The notes: generated from the letters alone by a model not told the origin. A DNA stretch of 64,000 nt from Hyphomicrobiales bacterium (GCA_900472785.1 UCJH01000014.1:1-64000), one strand, 5' to 3'. Shown: positions 1 to 7,992, counted from the first letter of the stretch. A program made the numbers and translations.

Positions 1-237
1 CCTTCACCGGACGCTTACTTTTCTTCGCCAGACGCGCCAAGTGAGGAGATGGGGTCAACGTCCAGCGGTCTCACATGGAGGCTGAAGCGTGAGCCGTTTT
101 TTATGGGGGAAGGAAATGGCGAGGCTATAGCCGACAAATTAACGTTGGAGGTTACAACGCAGACAGATGGCAATATCCATCGGCGCTACGTTTCCTATCG
201 TTCTGTCAGATCGAGTGAACTCAACAATGCGCAATAA
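1..237 (+). CDS. Type II secretion minor pseudopilin GspI-like, C-terminal part
   Basis: The frame is open from the first base of the window, so only the last 78 residues are seen. They contain GLTWRLKREPF followed by an LTLEV strand, the pattern of the globular beta domain of GspI-type minor pseudopilins. The stop lies 11 bp inside the next gene, which encodes a clear prepilin, so the two are probably one operon and translationally coupled. The family call rests on this weak similarity plus context; the prepilin leader that would prove it is outside the window. It would sit in the periplasmic pseudopilus tip of a type II secretion system. Confidence 0.5.
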   Translation, partial: PSPDAYFSSPDAPSEEMGSTSSGLTWRLKREPFFMGEGNGEAIADKLTLEVTTQTDGNIHRRYVSYRSVRSSELNNAQ

Positions 238-910
238 AGTTGAGCGGGAAAACAGCGCCTGTGGAGGAAAACGGCGATCAATTGACCAGGCGTATATTCG
301 CGCGTCTCCATGTTCGGAAAACGCGGGTTTTACGCTCGTTGAAATGCTGGTGGTACTCGTTATCACCGCAGTGATGGCGGCAATGATGGTGGTTGGCATC
401 CGGCAGATGCAGGCTTGGACGCAGCTTGAGGAACGGCAATCTGTCCAACTAACCCTTGAGGCTGTTGCAGATCACATATCCGGCGAACTCTCCGGAGCAC
501 TTTTACTACCCCTGTTCGAGGGGGAAAATGAAGGCTTCACCCCCATGAAAGGTACCGGCGACAGCCTTCAGTTCGTGGCGGTGATCAGAACGGGATTTTC
601 GACAAAGGGATTGCGCGAGACTTGGTATGCAACAGAACCATCTTCATCTGGACAAATCTTGGTTCGAAAATCAAGACCCCACCGCTTCCTGCAGCAGGGT
701 GAAGTGCCGGCGCTGCAAACCGATGAGTTATACGACGGTGTGACGCGACTTGAGTTTGACTATTTGATGCGTGACAGCGAGGACGTCGTTGCTTGGCTGG
801 ACACGTGGACGAAGCAGACACAACTCCCTGCCGCAATTCGGATTACAATTTATCGAACGGTGGGTCGACATGAATTGAATGCGTCTCGAACAGTCTCGCT
901 ATCACACTAA
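227..910 (+). CDS. gspJ: Type II secretion minor pseudopilin GspJ-like
   Basis: A protein of 227 residues with a type IV prepilin signal: cleavage is expected after Gly34 in GFTLVEM, with the conserved Glu at mature position 5, followed by a hydrophobic helix of about 20 residues. The mature length of about 190 residues and the RITIYRT strand near the C terminus fit GspJ. The leader is long (34 residues), so the start is uncertain; ATG 227 overlaps the upstream stop by 11 bp, while ATG 167 would lengthen the leader further. GspJ joins GspI, GspK and GspH in the pseudopilus tip. No gspK follows: the next 110 bp are noncoding and lead into the CRISPR array. Confidence 0.75.
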   Translation: MRNKVERENSACGGKRRSIDQAYIRASPCSENAGFTLVEMLVVLVITAVMAAMMVVGIRQMQAWTQLEERQSVQLTLEAVADHISGELSGALLLPLFEGENEGFTPMKGTGDSLQFVAVIRTGFSTKGLRETWYATEPSSSGQILVRKSRPHRFLQQGEVPALQTDELYDGVTRLEFDYLMRDSEDVVAWLDTWTKQTQLPAAIRITIYRTVGRHELNASRTVSLSH

Positions 911-1022
911 ACAACGCGCTTAGCACTCCGATAACCACCGATGTCCATTCGGATCGCCGCTGCTCAAGGATCGCTTCCTGCGTAAGCGTACCTATTGGTA
1001 CCATCGCTCTCGACGGTCAGAC

Positions 1023-1322
1023 CGGGCGGCTGGACCGCGTTTTCTGATCTGCTAAGCTAGGTCGCCGGCGCGGTAGCCGAGCATGACGGTTGCGGCTGGA
1101 CCGCGTTTTCTGATCTGCTAAGCTGCTGGCGAATGTCGACCGCATTTTGCTGCTGTTGCGGCTGGACCGCGTTTTCTGATCTGCTAAGCTTCCGCATCGG
1201 GCCACAGTGCGTGGTCCTTGGTTGCGGCTGGACCGCGTTTTCTGATCTGCTAAGCTTTTCCTACATCGAAGTATATGCAGATGGTGGTTGCGGCTGGACC
1301 GCGTTTTCTGATCTGCTAAGCT
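1023..1322 (+). CRISPR. Type II-C CRISPR array, 5 repeats and 4 spacers
   Basis: Five 36-bp repeats start at 1023, 1089, 1155, 1221 and 1287, separated by four different 30-bp spacers (1059-1088, 1125-1154, 1191-1220, 1257-1286). In the plus orientation the repeat begins GTTGCGGCTGG and ends TGCTAAGCT. Four copies are identical; the first has CGG in place of GTT, a degenerate end repeat distal to cas2. Complementarity to the tracrRNA-like sequence at 6086-6115 shows crRNA reads on plus, opposite to the cas genes. The end TGCTAAGCT resembles the extended -10 element embedded in Neisseria II-C repeats, so each spacer may have its own promoter. The 72 bp between the last repeat and cas2 is the other flank. 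Confidence 0.97.
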
Positions 1323-1394
1323 CGATCCTCGGTTAATCCTCTGATTCTAAAAGAAGATTGGCCGGGGTGACGGCGGCGGAAATGGGTGCCAGCT

Positions 1395-1760
1395 TTAGAA
1401 AAGCGCCAGTTGGTCGGGATTTTTCTTTCGTCGTTTTCTTGCTTGGTCAGAAAAACGGATGATATTTTCGTATTGCCGGTCGGTGAACTGGAAAATGTAT
1501 ATATCACCCCATTCGGGCAGGATGCTCTCGATCTGACGGGCATAGCTTTCAAACTGCTCCTTACCACTGCAAAAGCGAAGATAGTTGGAAAGTTGGCTCA
1601 TTTCAAAGCCTATGTCGAGAAGGCGCTGCCGGAATTTCGTGGCTGCATGGCGCTGCTTCTTGGTTTCGACCGGAAGATCGAATGTCACGAGCATCCACAT
1701 GATTCTATACCCGCTCAAATGTCGTGGCCCACTATTGGCCTTGTGAAGAGAGGCTGTCAT
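1395..1760 (-). CDS. cas2: CRISPR-associated endonuclease Cas2 (subtype II-C)
   Basis: A 121-residue protein. LSGYRIMWMLVTFDLPVET carries the Cas2 first strand with the conserved Asp (residue 28), and the C terminus NPDQLALF is typical of type II Cas2. Cas2 dimers bridge two Cas1 dimers in the spacer-integration complex. ATG at 1760 overlaps the cas1 stop (ATGA), implying translational coupling. Met21 would also give a normal-length Cas2, but the LSGYRIMW stretch before it is conserved in II-C relatives, which favours the upstream start. It is the last cas gene before the array. Confidence 0.95.
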   Translation of the reverse strand: MTASLHKANSGPRHLSGYRIMWMLVTFDLPVETKKQRHAATKFRQRLLDIGFEMSQLSNYLRFCSGKEQFESYARQIESILPEWGDIYIFQFTDRQYENIIRFSDQARKRRKKNPDQLALF

Positions 1761-2695
1761 GTGCCCTCCCGCTCAATGGACTGCTTTCCAAGTGCTGCGA
1801 GATGCAAGGCCGATGGCAGGTTTGGCAGATCCAGCCGCACCTCTCCTGTCTCGAAGCCGACCGCGACCGAATGAACGAACCGGCCGATCTGAACCGAAAG
1901 CGGCGAAACGCCTATGTCCGTATCGAGATCGAACGTGCCGATGGATGTCAGCGACCGTTTCGTTTCGGGCGAAAGGTCCGTTTTCCCGGCCGCGGCAAGG
2001 TTGAGAGCCAGTTGATCCACGAGCGGCCGATAAGGCTCCATCAGATCGTCGGCGAGCGCGAAGGCGTTGGCCCTGTTGGAGTGGAAAACGCCGATTGTGG
2101 GATGCAGGCCGGAAGCACAGATTGCCCGCGCAACGATGGCGCGTAGCACCGTATAACCATAGTTCAGAAGGACATTGACACCTTCCGCATCCGGGTCACG
2201 ATAGAAGTCAGGGCCAAAAAGGGTCTTCCAGTAGCGCCGCGCAGCCTGCGCTTCGATATTGTCTGGATCGCCTGAACGAACGTTGCGGGCAAGCATGTCG
2301 AAGGCGCCCGCCTCCAGCCCATTGGTGGCAAGTACGTGCCCCTGCATCCTGATCTTCGCGGAGACAATCCTTCGCCAGATTTGCTTTTGCAACGGTTTGG
2401 AAGCGTCAATTTGCGCGCGCAGTCTCGCACCCTGAGCATGATGGCCCTCCAGCGGCCAGACGACTGCCACCGGTGCATGGTTTGCGGCACACAATACGAC
2501 AGGGACGCCGCGCTCGGACATTTTGACAAAGACATGATTTGACCATGTGGTCCCGTGAGCATGCACGATCAGCGCGCCGACATCATCGAGCGCGATACGC
2601 CCAACCTCGTCCCCACCGTTTTTCGATACAGTGAGAAAACCCCTGTGGACGGCTAGGTGCAAGCCATCTGTCGATATATCAACAATCCGGTCCAT
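1757..2695 (-). CDS. cas1: CRISPR-associated integrase Cas1 (subtype II-C)
   Basis: Cas1 integrase, which inserts new spacers together with Cas2. The start MDRIVDIST and the strand GALIVHAHG match II-C Cas1 N termini. Metal ligands are visible: Glu in NIEAQAARRYW, His in GVFHSNRANAF and acidic residues in ALADDLMEP, so the enzyme looks intact. I chose ATG 2695, giving 312 residues; a TTG at 2713 would add six. The gene starts about 50 bp after the cas9 stop and overlaps cas2 by 4 bp. No csn2 or cas4 is present, which fits subtype II-C. Confidence 0.96.
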   Translation of the reverse strand: MDRIVDISTDGLHLAVHRGFLTVSKNGGDEVGRIALDDVGALIVHAHGTTWSNHVFVKMSERGVPVVLCAANHAPVAVVWPLEGHHAQGARLRAQIDASKPLQKQIWRRIVSAKIRMQGHVLATNGLEAGAFDMLARNVRSGDPDNIEAQAARRYWKTLFGPDFYRDPDAEGVNVLLNYGYTVLRAIVARAICASGLHPTIGVFHSNRANAFALADDLMEPYRPLVDQLALNLAAAGKTDLSPETKRSLTSIGTFDLDTDIGVSPLSVQIGRFVHSVAVGFETGEVRLDLPNLPSALHLAALGKQSIEREGT

Positions 2696-2732
2696 CCGAA
2701 CAGAGTGACGCAAAAAAATGAAACAATCATAA

Positions 2733-2748
2733 AGGGAATTTTTTCCCT
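2733..2748 (-). promoter_or_regulatory. Small hairpin at the cas9 stop / cas9-cas1 junction
   Basis: AGGGAA and TTCCCT form a perfect 6-bp stem with a 4-base loop, overlapping the cas9 stop codon; on the minus strand it is followed by only three T. It could attenuate cas1-cas2 transcription or protect the cas9 mRNA 3' end. No function is demonstrated. Confidence 0.35.
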
Positions 2749-5700
2749 ATGCACGTCCCTTCGACTGTCTCGCTTCCCTGTCTTGAGGGCCCGGGTCGAA
2801 GACCCGGCCGGCCGCATCAATCCGCACCTGCCGGCATTTGATGTCCCGCAATCCATTGTTCGCCTTGGCAAAGTAGGTGAAGGGGTCACCTTTGTCCGCA
2901 TCACGCGCCTTCAGGCTGCCGCTCTCGCGGTGGGATGCGAAATAGATCCGTTTGTCATTCGAGAATTTCACCACACGCGCAATCGTATATCCGTCGGCAG
3001 GATGCTCATAGGCCACCATGTCGTTCTGCTGAAGCTTCAGGACACGGCGAGCGGCGGGATGCTGTCTATGGAAAGGCGATTGCCAGCCCGGTTGATGGGC
3101 GTCGAACATGGACACGACCTCCGTATGCCACCTGCCATCCAGGGTCTCCCAGACCTCGTAGCGATAATTGGCATCGCCCTTGTAGCCCTTGTAGGCCTTT
3201 CCGTTGTTGTCGACGATCGGGATGACCGAGAGCGCTTCCAGCACGCGCACGCGCCTGATCCCCTTGAACTGCGGATGCCTGTCGCGAAAACGGACGAGTG
3301 CTTCCTGCAGCGCCTTCTTCTCTGTCAGGCTGCCAATGGCATCGTAAAGCGCCGACTGCAGTTCCGTGTCGCGGATCGAGGCGATATCCTTGACCTCCAA
3401 CGCCATGAACGGCTTGCGCCGCACGACAAGCGGACTGCCCTTCATATCCTGCAGCCCGGTGATGCCATAAGCGGTATCATTGTGGAGCTTGCCGGCGGTC
3501 TGGCCTTTCCCCTGCGCATAGGCAGCCCGCGACACCGTACCATGATCCGGTTTATGACTGACCGTGACACGGTTGATGCAACCGAGCAATTCTTCCCGAA
3601 AGCCCGGCCATGGCGGGTTGTCCTTGACGACCGTCCGAACGAGATCATCGAAAGCCACATCGTCCAGCCTTGCCGCCGCACCGGACATGCGCTGCAGGAG
3701 GGAGCGGCTGGTAACGCCGATGACGGCAGCGTCGATCGCGTGGTGACGATGGTCCTTGCGGTTCTTCTCCTGCGCCATCTCACCCAGATTGTGATCCGGC
3801 AAGAGAGTGTTGAGGCCCCAGTTGCGCCGCAGCAGTTCCGTCAGCCGGCCGGGCACCACATGCACCCGTTTGCGCTGGCGCAACTCACCCCATTTATCGG
3901 CTTCCTCGGACGGAAAAAGCGCGGACAGATATTCGAACGCCATGCGCGACAGATATTGCGTGTCCGTCAACTGCCGTGCCAGGAAGCCGCCTTCCGCCTC
4001 GAATTGTTGCATGGCGTCGGCGGCGAAGCGCCACCGCTTGTTCTTTGGCAGGCGCGCGGCACGCGCAAGAACCTCTTCATAGCAGTCGCGCCATTCCGGC
4101 ACGTCGGACGGTGTACGGTTGCGCTTCTGACGGTTGGCTGATTTCAGGCAAAGCAGCTTGTTCGCCTGGCTGTCATCGAGCGTTTTCGACCAGGGAAGGA
4201 TGTGATCTATATCCACTTCGCCGGAAAACAGCATGGCGATACCGATCGGTTTGCCGGAGTAAATACAGACCCGATCCTCCGGCTTGTCCTGGTTCAGCTC
4301 CTCCCAGAGCTTCAGAAGCAGCCGGTTATAGCCCGTGTCGAGCTGGCCCATTTCGATCAGCTTCTGCGAACGCCCCTCGGCTTCGCGGGTATTCTTCGCA
4401 ATCCTGCGGTTGACATCAGCCTTCTGCTTCTCGGAAAGCTGGAGGTCTCGGGCAAGTTCCACGACAATATGCCGGGGCTTGCCATGCCGCTTTATCAGCG
4501 CATTGACGACGCGGCGAAGTTGATTCAGCCCGATATGGACCGTCGGATTGGTGATACGGCCCTTGCGGATATCGTAGATATCGTCGGGATCTCCGGTGCC
4601 CGGAGGAATGTGCCGCTCCAGGATTTCCTGGTATTCCGGAAGGATGTCCAGCCCTTCATCCTGCTCTTTTGCCAGATTGCTGTGGTCGTAGCCACAACGC
4701 TTCGCCGCCTCGGATTCAGGGATCACCGCCGTTTTCATCTCCTCCAGCATGGAGGCAAGGGCCGTCTCTCCGAGCCGGCCATATCCTTCCGGCAGCGCTA
4801 TGTTGGCAATCGCGACAACACGTTCATCATCAAGGCCGAATTCGCTTTTCAGCCAATCGGAAAGGCGGGCGGGATTCTCTTCTTCCTTCAGGTGCGTGAT
4901 GATCTCCCACTGCCGCGCGCGCGGAAAACCGCCCCAGCGCACGCCGAACATCTTCGCATCCGCCAACGCCGAATTGATCTCATCACCGAGGAGATCCTTG
5001 CGCGCTTCCGATTCCTTGTTGAAAGCGAGGTCCGGTGTCAGTTTCAACGTTCTGCGCAATACCGAAAAGCTGGCCTTCCTCGAAGATTTCAGCTTCGCCA
5101 CCAGCGCGTTGCGCTCGTCGAGCGTCAGCTTGCGGTGGCTCTGGTCCGGCAGGACCACTTCGAGATCGTTGACTTCCTTGTAGAGCCGGAACTCCTGAAA
5201 CAGCGGATGCGCACGGGAAAGCCGCGCCTCCGCCGGATTGAAGGAGCAGCGGCCGACGAGCGGCTTCTTCAGTGGCCGTTGATAAAACATTACCCGGAAG
5301 AGATGCGCCCGGCGTTCCGACGTCAGAAGCTGGGGATGATGCACCGCCTGGGCGGTCCATATCTGGCGGAATTCGTCCTCCAGCAGCGATCGTTCAGGAT
5401 AGAAGGCATAACCTTCCGCATCGAACACCTCGGAACCGGCTCGCAGCCGCACCGGATGGCCATCCGCCCGGCGCATCGCCAACCAGGCGCCGAGCGTGGG
5501 AGACCCGGAACGATGCATCGCCGCCCTCAGTTCATCGATGCCGAGCGCGATCTTGCCCTTGTCGTTGTCCTTTCGGTCGGTCTTGCGGTTCGACTTGAAG
5601 CCCCGCCTCTGGCCCAGATGAAAAAGCGCCCGGCCGATATAGAAGGGTGGCAGCTTTTCGCCGAGCGCGCGGGCTCGCAAGGCATAGGGGTTGAAACCTT

Positions 5701-6025
5701 CATCGCCTCCTTCCCGATCGCCGGTCTTCCGCAACAATGTCTCCTGCTCCACCTTGTGCGCGGGCATCAGGCCGTATTCGATCATCGTGCGCAGCGTCGC
5801 CTTGCGCCGTCGCAAAGAGCGGTCGCGCCGGCGCGACATGGCGCGCGCCTCGCGACGGGCAACAGCCAGCGAGGTTTTCGTCTGCGGATCACGACCATCC
5901 GCATAGATGCGGGCACCGAGATCAACGATACGGCAGGGGTCGCCGACCTCATCCAGCGCGAATACGCACCAGCCGATGGAGTTGGTGCCGATATCGAATG
6001 AATAGAGAAGATTATTCATGCTCAT
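2747..6025 (-). CDS. cas9: Cas9 RNA-guided endonuclease, compact subtype II-C
   Basis: A Cas9 of 1092 residues, close to Neisseria Cas9 (about 1080) and far smaller than II-A enzymes. RuvC-I has Asp11 in YSFDIGTNSIGW. An arginine-rich bridge helix lies at about 57-78 (RREARAMSRRRDR). RuvC-II has Glu523 in IVVELARD. The HNH nuclease has Asp607-His608 in DIDHILPWS and Asn631. RuvC-III has His761-His762 and Asp765 in HHAIDAAVIG. All catalytic residues are present, so it should cut both strands of protospacer DNA under crRNA:tracrRNA guidance. The C-terminal 240 residues should include the PAM-interacting domain; the PAM cannot be read from sequence. The start is ATG 6025, or ATG 6019 two codons in. 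Confidence 0.98.
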   Translation of the reverse strand: MSMNNLLYSFDIGTNSIGWCVFALDEVGDPCRIVDLGARIYADGRDPQTKTSLAVARREARAMSRRRDRSLRRRKATLRTMIEYGLMPAHKVEQETLLRKTGDREGGDEGFNPYALRARALGEKLPPFYIGRALFHLGQRRGFKSNRKTDRKDNDKGKIALGIDELRAAMHRSGSPTLGAWLAMRRADGHPVRLRAGSEVFDAEGYAFYPERSLLEDEFRQIWTAQAVHHPQLLTSERRAHLFRVMFYQRPLKKPLVGRCSFNPAEARLSRAHPLFQEFRLYKEVNDLEVVLPDQSHRKLTLDERNALVAKLKSSRKASFSVLRRTLKLTPDLAFNKESEARKDLLGDEINSALADAKMFGVRWGGFPRARQWEIITHLKEEENPARLSDWLKSEFGLDDERVVAIANIALPEGYGRLGETALASMLEEMKTAVIPESEAAKRCGYDHSNLAKEQDEGLDILPEYQEILERHIPPGTGDPDDIYDIRKGRITNPTVHIGLNQLRRVVNALIKRHGKPRHIVVELARDLQLSEKQKADVNRRIAKNTREAEGRSQKLIEMGQLDTGYNRLLLKLWEELNQDKPEDRVCIYSGKPIGIAMLFSGEVDIDHILPWSKTLDDSQANKLLCLKSANRQKRNRTPSDVPEWRDCYEEVLARAARLPKNKRWRFAADAMQQFEAEGGFLARQLTDTQYLSRMAFEYLSALFPSEEADKWGELRQRKRVHVVPGRLTELLRRNWGLNTLLPDHNLGEMAQEKNRKDHRHHAIDAAVIGVTSRSLLQRMSGAAARLDDVAFDDLVRTVVKDNPPWPGFREELLGCINRVTVSHKPDHGTVSRAAYAQGKGQTAGKLHNDTAYGITGLQDMKGSPLVVRRKPFMALEVKDIASIRDTELQSALYDAIGSLTEKKALQEALVRFRDRHPQFKGIRRVRVLEALSVIPIVDNNGKAYKGYKGDANYRYEVWETLDGRWHTEVVSMFDAHQPGWQSPFHRQHPAARRVLKLQQNDMVAYEHPADGYTIARVVKFSNDKRIYFASHRESGSLKARDADKGDPFTYFAKANNGLRDIKCRQVRIDAAGRVFDPGPQDREARQSKGRA

Positions 6026-6079
6026 CCCACGCCCCGAAGAAAGTCATCTTGACGGGAGTGAAATTTTCTTGCAACCTTA

Positions 6080-6163
6080 AACATGCAAATCAGAAAACGC
6101 GGTCTGGCCGTTAACAAGCCTCGACCAGCACCAGATAAGGCGGTCCCTCCGGGGGCCGTTTTT
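6080..6163 (+). ncRNA. Predicted tracrRNA for the II-C Cas9
   Basis: On plus, divergent from cas9, bases 6089-6104 (16 nt) match the complement of the CRISPR repeat exactly. Bases 6105-6115 extend the duplex: the differences at 6105, 6106 and 6112 are all transitions that keep G-U wobble pairs, and one extra base makes a bulge. A short linker with an AGCC/GGCG pairing follows, then a terminator hairpin with five T ending at 6163. This is the anti-repeat, nexus and terminator layout expected of a tracrRNA. The 5' end is a guess; TTGACG at 6049-6054 could be its -35 but no convincing -10 follows. Confidence 0.88.
6141..6163 (+). terminator. Rho-independent terminator of the predicted tracrRNA
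   Basis: CGGTCCC (6141-6147) pairs with GGGGCCG (6152-6158) with one G-U pair across a 4-base loop, followed by five T. It closes the RNA that begins with the anti-repeat and fixes its strand as plus. Confidence 0.85.
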
Positions 6164-6199
6164 GGTTTGGGCATCAGCCTGAGTTGAGCCGAAGGCGGG

Positions 6200-6305
6200 C
6201 GACAAACCATCTTTGGTAGCTTCCGTCGTCAAATAATGAACAACGCCGACAGATCGCTACCGGGCGCCAGGCTGCAAAGAAAGCCCGGTTCGCCGGGCTT
6301 TTTTT
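6200..6305 (+). ncRNA. Candidate small RNA ending in an orphan strong terminator
   Basis: No gene lies between the tracrRNA terminator and the methyltransferase at 6459, yet a near-perfect terminator occurs at 6282-6305. Upstream, GGTAGC (6215-6220) and GCTACC (6256-6261) can pair. Either a small RNA is encoded here or this is the 3' remnant of a lost gene. I see no confident promoter. Confidence 0.3.
6282..6305 (+). terminator. Strong Rho-independent terminator with TTCG loop
   Basis: AGCCCGG and CCGGGCT form a perfect 7-bp stem around a TTCG tetraloop, followed by an uninterrupted T run to 6305. It is not adjacent to any recognised plus-strand gene other than the tracrRNA, which has its own terminator. 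It would insulate the downstream gene from the CRISPR locus. Confidence 0.85.
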
Positions 6306-6458
6306 ATTACCGGAAATTATTCGGTCGCATGGCCCAGGGGAGGATTTCGCGGATGGCGGCTTGACCGGATCGCGGGTAAAACGGCAGTTGCGACATGTGT
6401 CGTTCGAGGCGGGGCGGCCGAGCGCCATCGCTGCATTCTCGTCAGAAAATTCGGGATC

Positions 6459-7208
6459 ATGACCAAACTGCGCCAGCACTTCCTTCCCTGGATCAAAGTT
6501 CTTCTCTCGCAGGGGCTGGCCCTCGGCGGTCTTTGGCTTCTGCCCGCCAGCATCCTGCCCGGCGCGCCGCTCATCCTGCTGCTGCAGGGCATTGCGGCCT
6601 GCGCCATCGGCCGGGCCCTCGGTCTGTCGTTGCTGTGGATCCCGATCCAGATTCTGTTGCCGCTGGCGATCGCCTACAATGCCGTCGTGCCCTCCTGGGT
6701 CTATCCGGCCGCGCTCGTCTTCTGCCTGCTGATCTACTGGAACAGCGCCTCCGAACAGGTGCCGCTCTACCTGACCAATCGCAGGACATGGAAGGCCCTG
6801 AGCGACCTTGTTCAGACATCCGGCGCCCGGACATTCGTCGATCTCGGCAGCGGCATGGGCGGGGTCGTCACCTATCTGGCGCGCGCCCATCCGAGCCTGC
6901 AGGCGGTGGGGCTTGAAACGGCGCCGCTGGTGTTCCTCGCCTCGAAAATCCGAGTCATCGCGACGGGGCGCGGCAACGCAAAGGTGACCTACAAAAGCAT
7001 CTGGGAGGAGGATTTGTCCGCCCATGACATCGTCTATTGTTTCCTCTCGCCCGTGCCGATGCCGCGGATGTTCGCGAAGGCAAAGGCGGAGATGCGGCCG
7101 GGCACGCTGTTCGTCAGCAACAGCTTTGCCGTGCCGGGAAAGGAAGCGACGGATATCAGCGACGTCGCGGACGGCCGGAAGACCAGACTCTACATATACA
7201 GGATGTGA
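6459..7208 (+). CDS. Membrane-anchored class I SAM-dependent methyltransferase
   Basis: A 249-residue protein with several hydrophobic segments in the N-terminal 100 residues (about 13-33, 36-50, 55-75 and 80-95), then a Rossmann-type methyltransferase domain. The SAM-binding motif I is FVDLGSGMGG and a motif IV-like segment is HDIVYCFLSPVP. The acceptor cannot be told from sequence. It appears monocistronic, ending 6 bp before the convergent TetR gene. It is the first apparently core gene to the right of the CRISPR locus. Confidence 0.8.
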   Translation: MTKLRQHFLPWIKVLLSQGLALGGLWLLPASILPGAPLILLLQGIAACAIGRALGLSLLWIPIQILLPLAIAYNAVVPSWVYPAALVFCLLIYWNSASEQVPLYLTNRRTWKALSDLVQTSGARTFVDLGSGMGGVVTYLARAHPSLQAVGLETAPLVFLASKIRVIATGRGNAKVTYKSIWEEDLSAHDIVYCFLSPVPMPRMFAKAKAEMRPGTLFVSNSFAVPGKEATDISDVADGRKTRLYIYRM

Positions 7209-7214
7209 GGCGCC

Positions 7215-7859
7215 TCAGTCGTCGCTCTTGAGATAGCTGACGACCGCATCGGCGATCATGCCGCGATGACGCCCCATGGTCGCCGCCTCCGAGAGGTCGC
7301 GCCGGAAGATCGTGCCGAAGGTATAGCGGTTCGACACCCGGAAGAAGCAGAAGGCGCTGATCATCATGTGGATGTCGATCGGATCGGCCCGACGCCGGAA
7401 GACCCCTTGCGAAAAGCCGCGATCGAGAACGCCGGCGATGGTTTCGATGACGGAGACGTTGAGGTCGCGGATCGCTTCGGAGCGCAGCATGTGCGCAGCA
7501 TGGTGGATATTCTCGATACTGACCAGCCGCACGAAGTCCGGATTGGCCTCGTCATGGTCGAAGGTGGTCTCGATCAACGTGCGCAGCGCCGCTTCCGGAG
7601 AAAGATTGGACAGTAGGAGATCGGCCTCCAGCGTGCGGATCTTGCGGTAGGATCGCTCGAGGACCGCGAGGTACAGCCCCTCCTTGCTGCCGAAATAGTA
7701 GTAGATCATCCGCTTCGAGGTGCGGGTTTTCTCGGCAATCGCATCGACGCGGGCGCCGGCCAGGCCATGGGTCGCGAACTCTTCGGTGGCAACCAGCAGG
7801 ATATCCTCCTGCGTTCGCTTCGGATCGTTCTTTCTCCCGTTTTCCCCGCTGCCCGCCAT
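7215..7859 (-). CDS. TetR family transcriptional regulator of the TRAP/dehydroshikimate cluster
   Basis: A 214-residue TetR repressor. The N-terminal helix-turn-helix spans about 17-63, with TRTSKRMIYYYFGSKEGLY as the recognition helix region. The remainder is a helical ligand-binding and dimer domain. It is transcribed away from the TRAP operon, with about 280 bp between starts that contains a palindrome inside a candidate promoter. By position it should control the TRAP, dehydrogenase and dehydratase genes, probably responding to quinate, shikimate or an intermediate; this ligand is inferred from the neighbours only. Confidence 0.9.
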   Translation of the reverse strand: MAGSGENGRKNDPKRTQEDILLVATEEFATHGLAGARVDAIAEKTRTSKRMIYYYFGSKEGLYLAVLERSYRKIRTLEADLLLSNLSPEAALRTLIETTFDHDEANPDFVRLVSIENIHHAAHMLRSEAIRDLNVSVIETIAGVLDRGFSQGVFRRRADPIDIHMMISAFCFFRVSNRYTFGTIFRRDLSEAATMGRHRGMIADAVVSYLKSDD

Positions 7860-7992
7860 GCCCTGCGCCGCCTATCCCACCAGTTCGTTGTTTCTGCGCG
7901 CTGATTCCCGTGACGACGGTCTCCGGCGATGGGCCGCGCAAATCCTCTTCCAGTCATATTCACCTTGTCGACATCTTTCAATAGAACGGCGC

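Noticed and set aside
1017-1336. Open frames on both strands through the CRISPR array encoding repeated peptides
   Set aside because: Repeat plus spacer is 66 bp, a multiple of three, so any frame open in the repeat stays open. The repeated peptides are translations of CRISPR repeats, not a protein.
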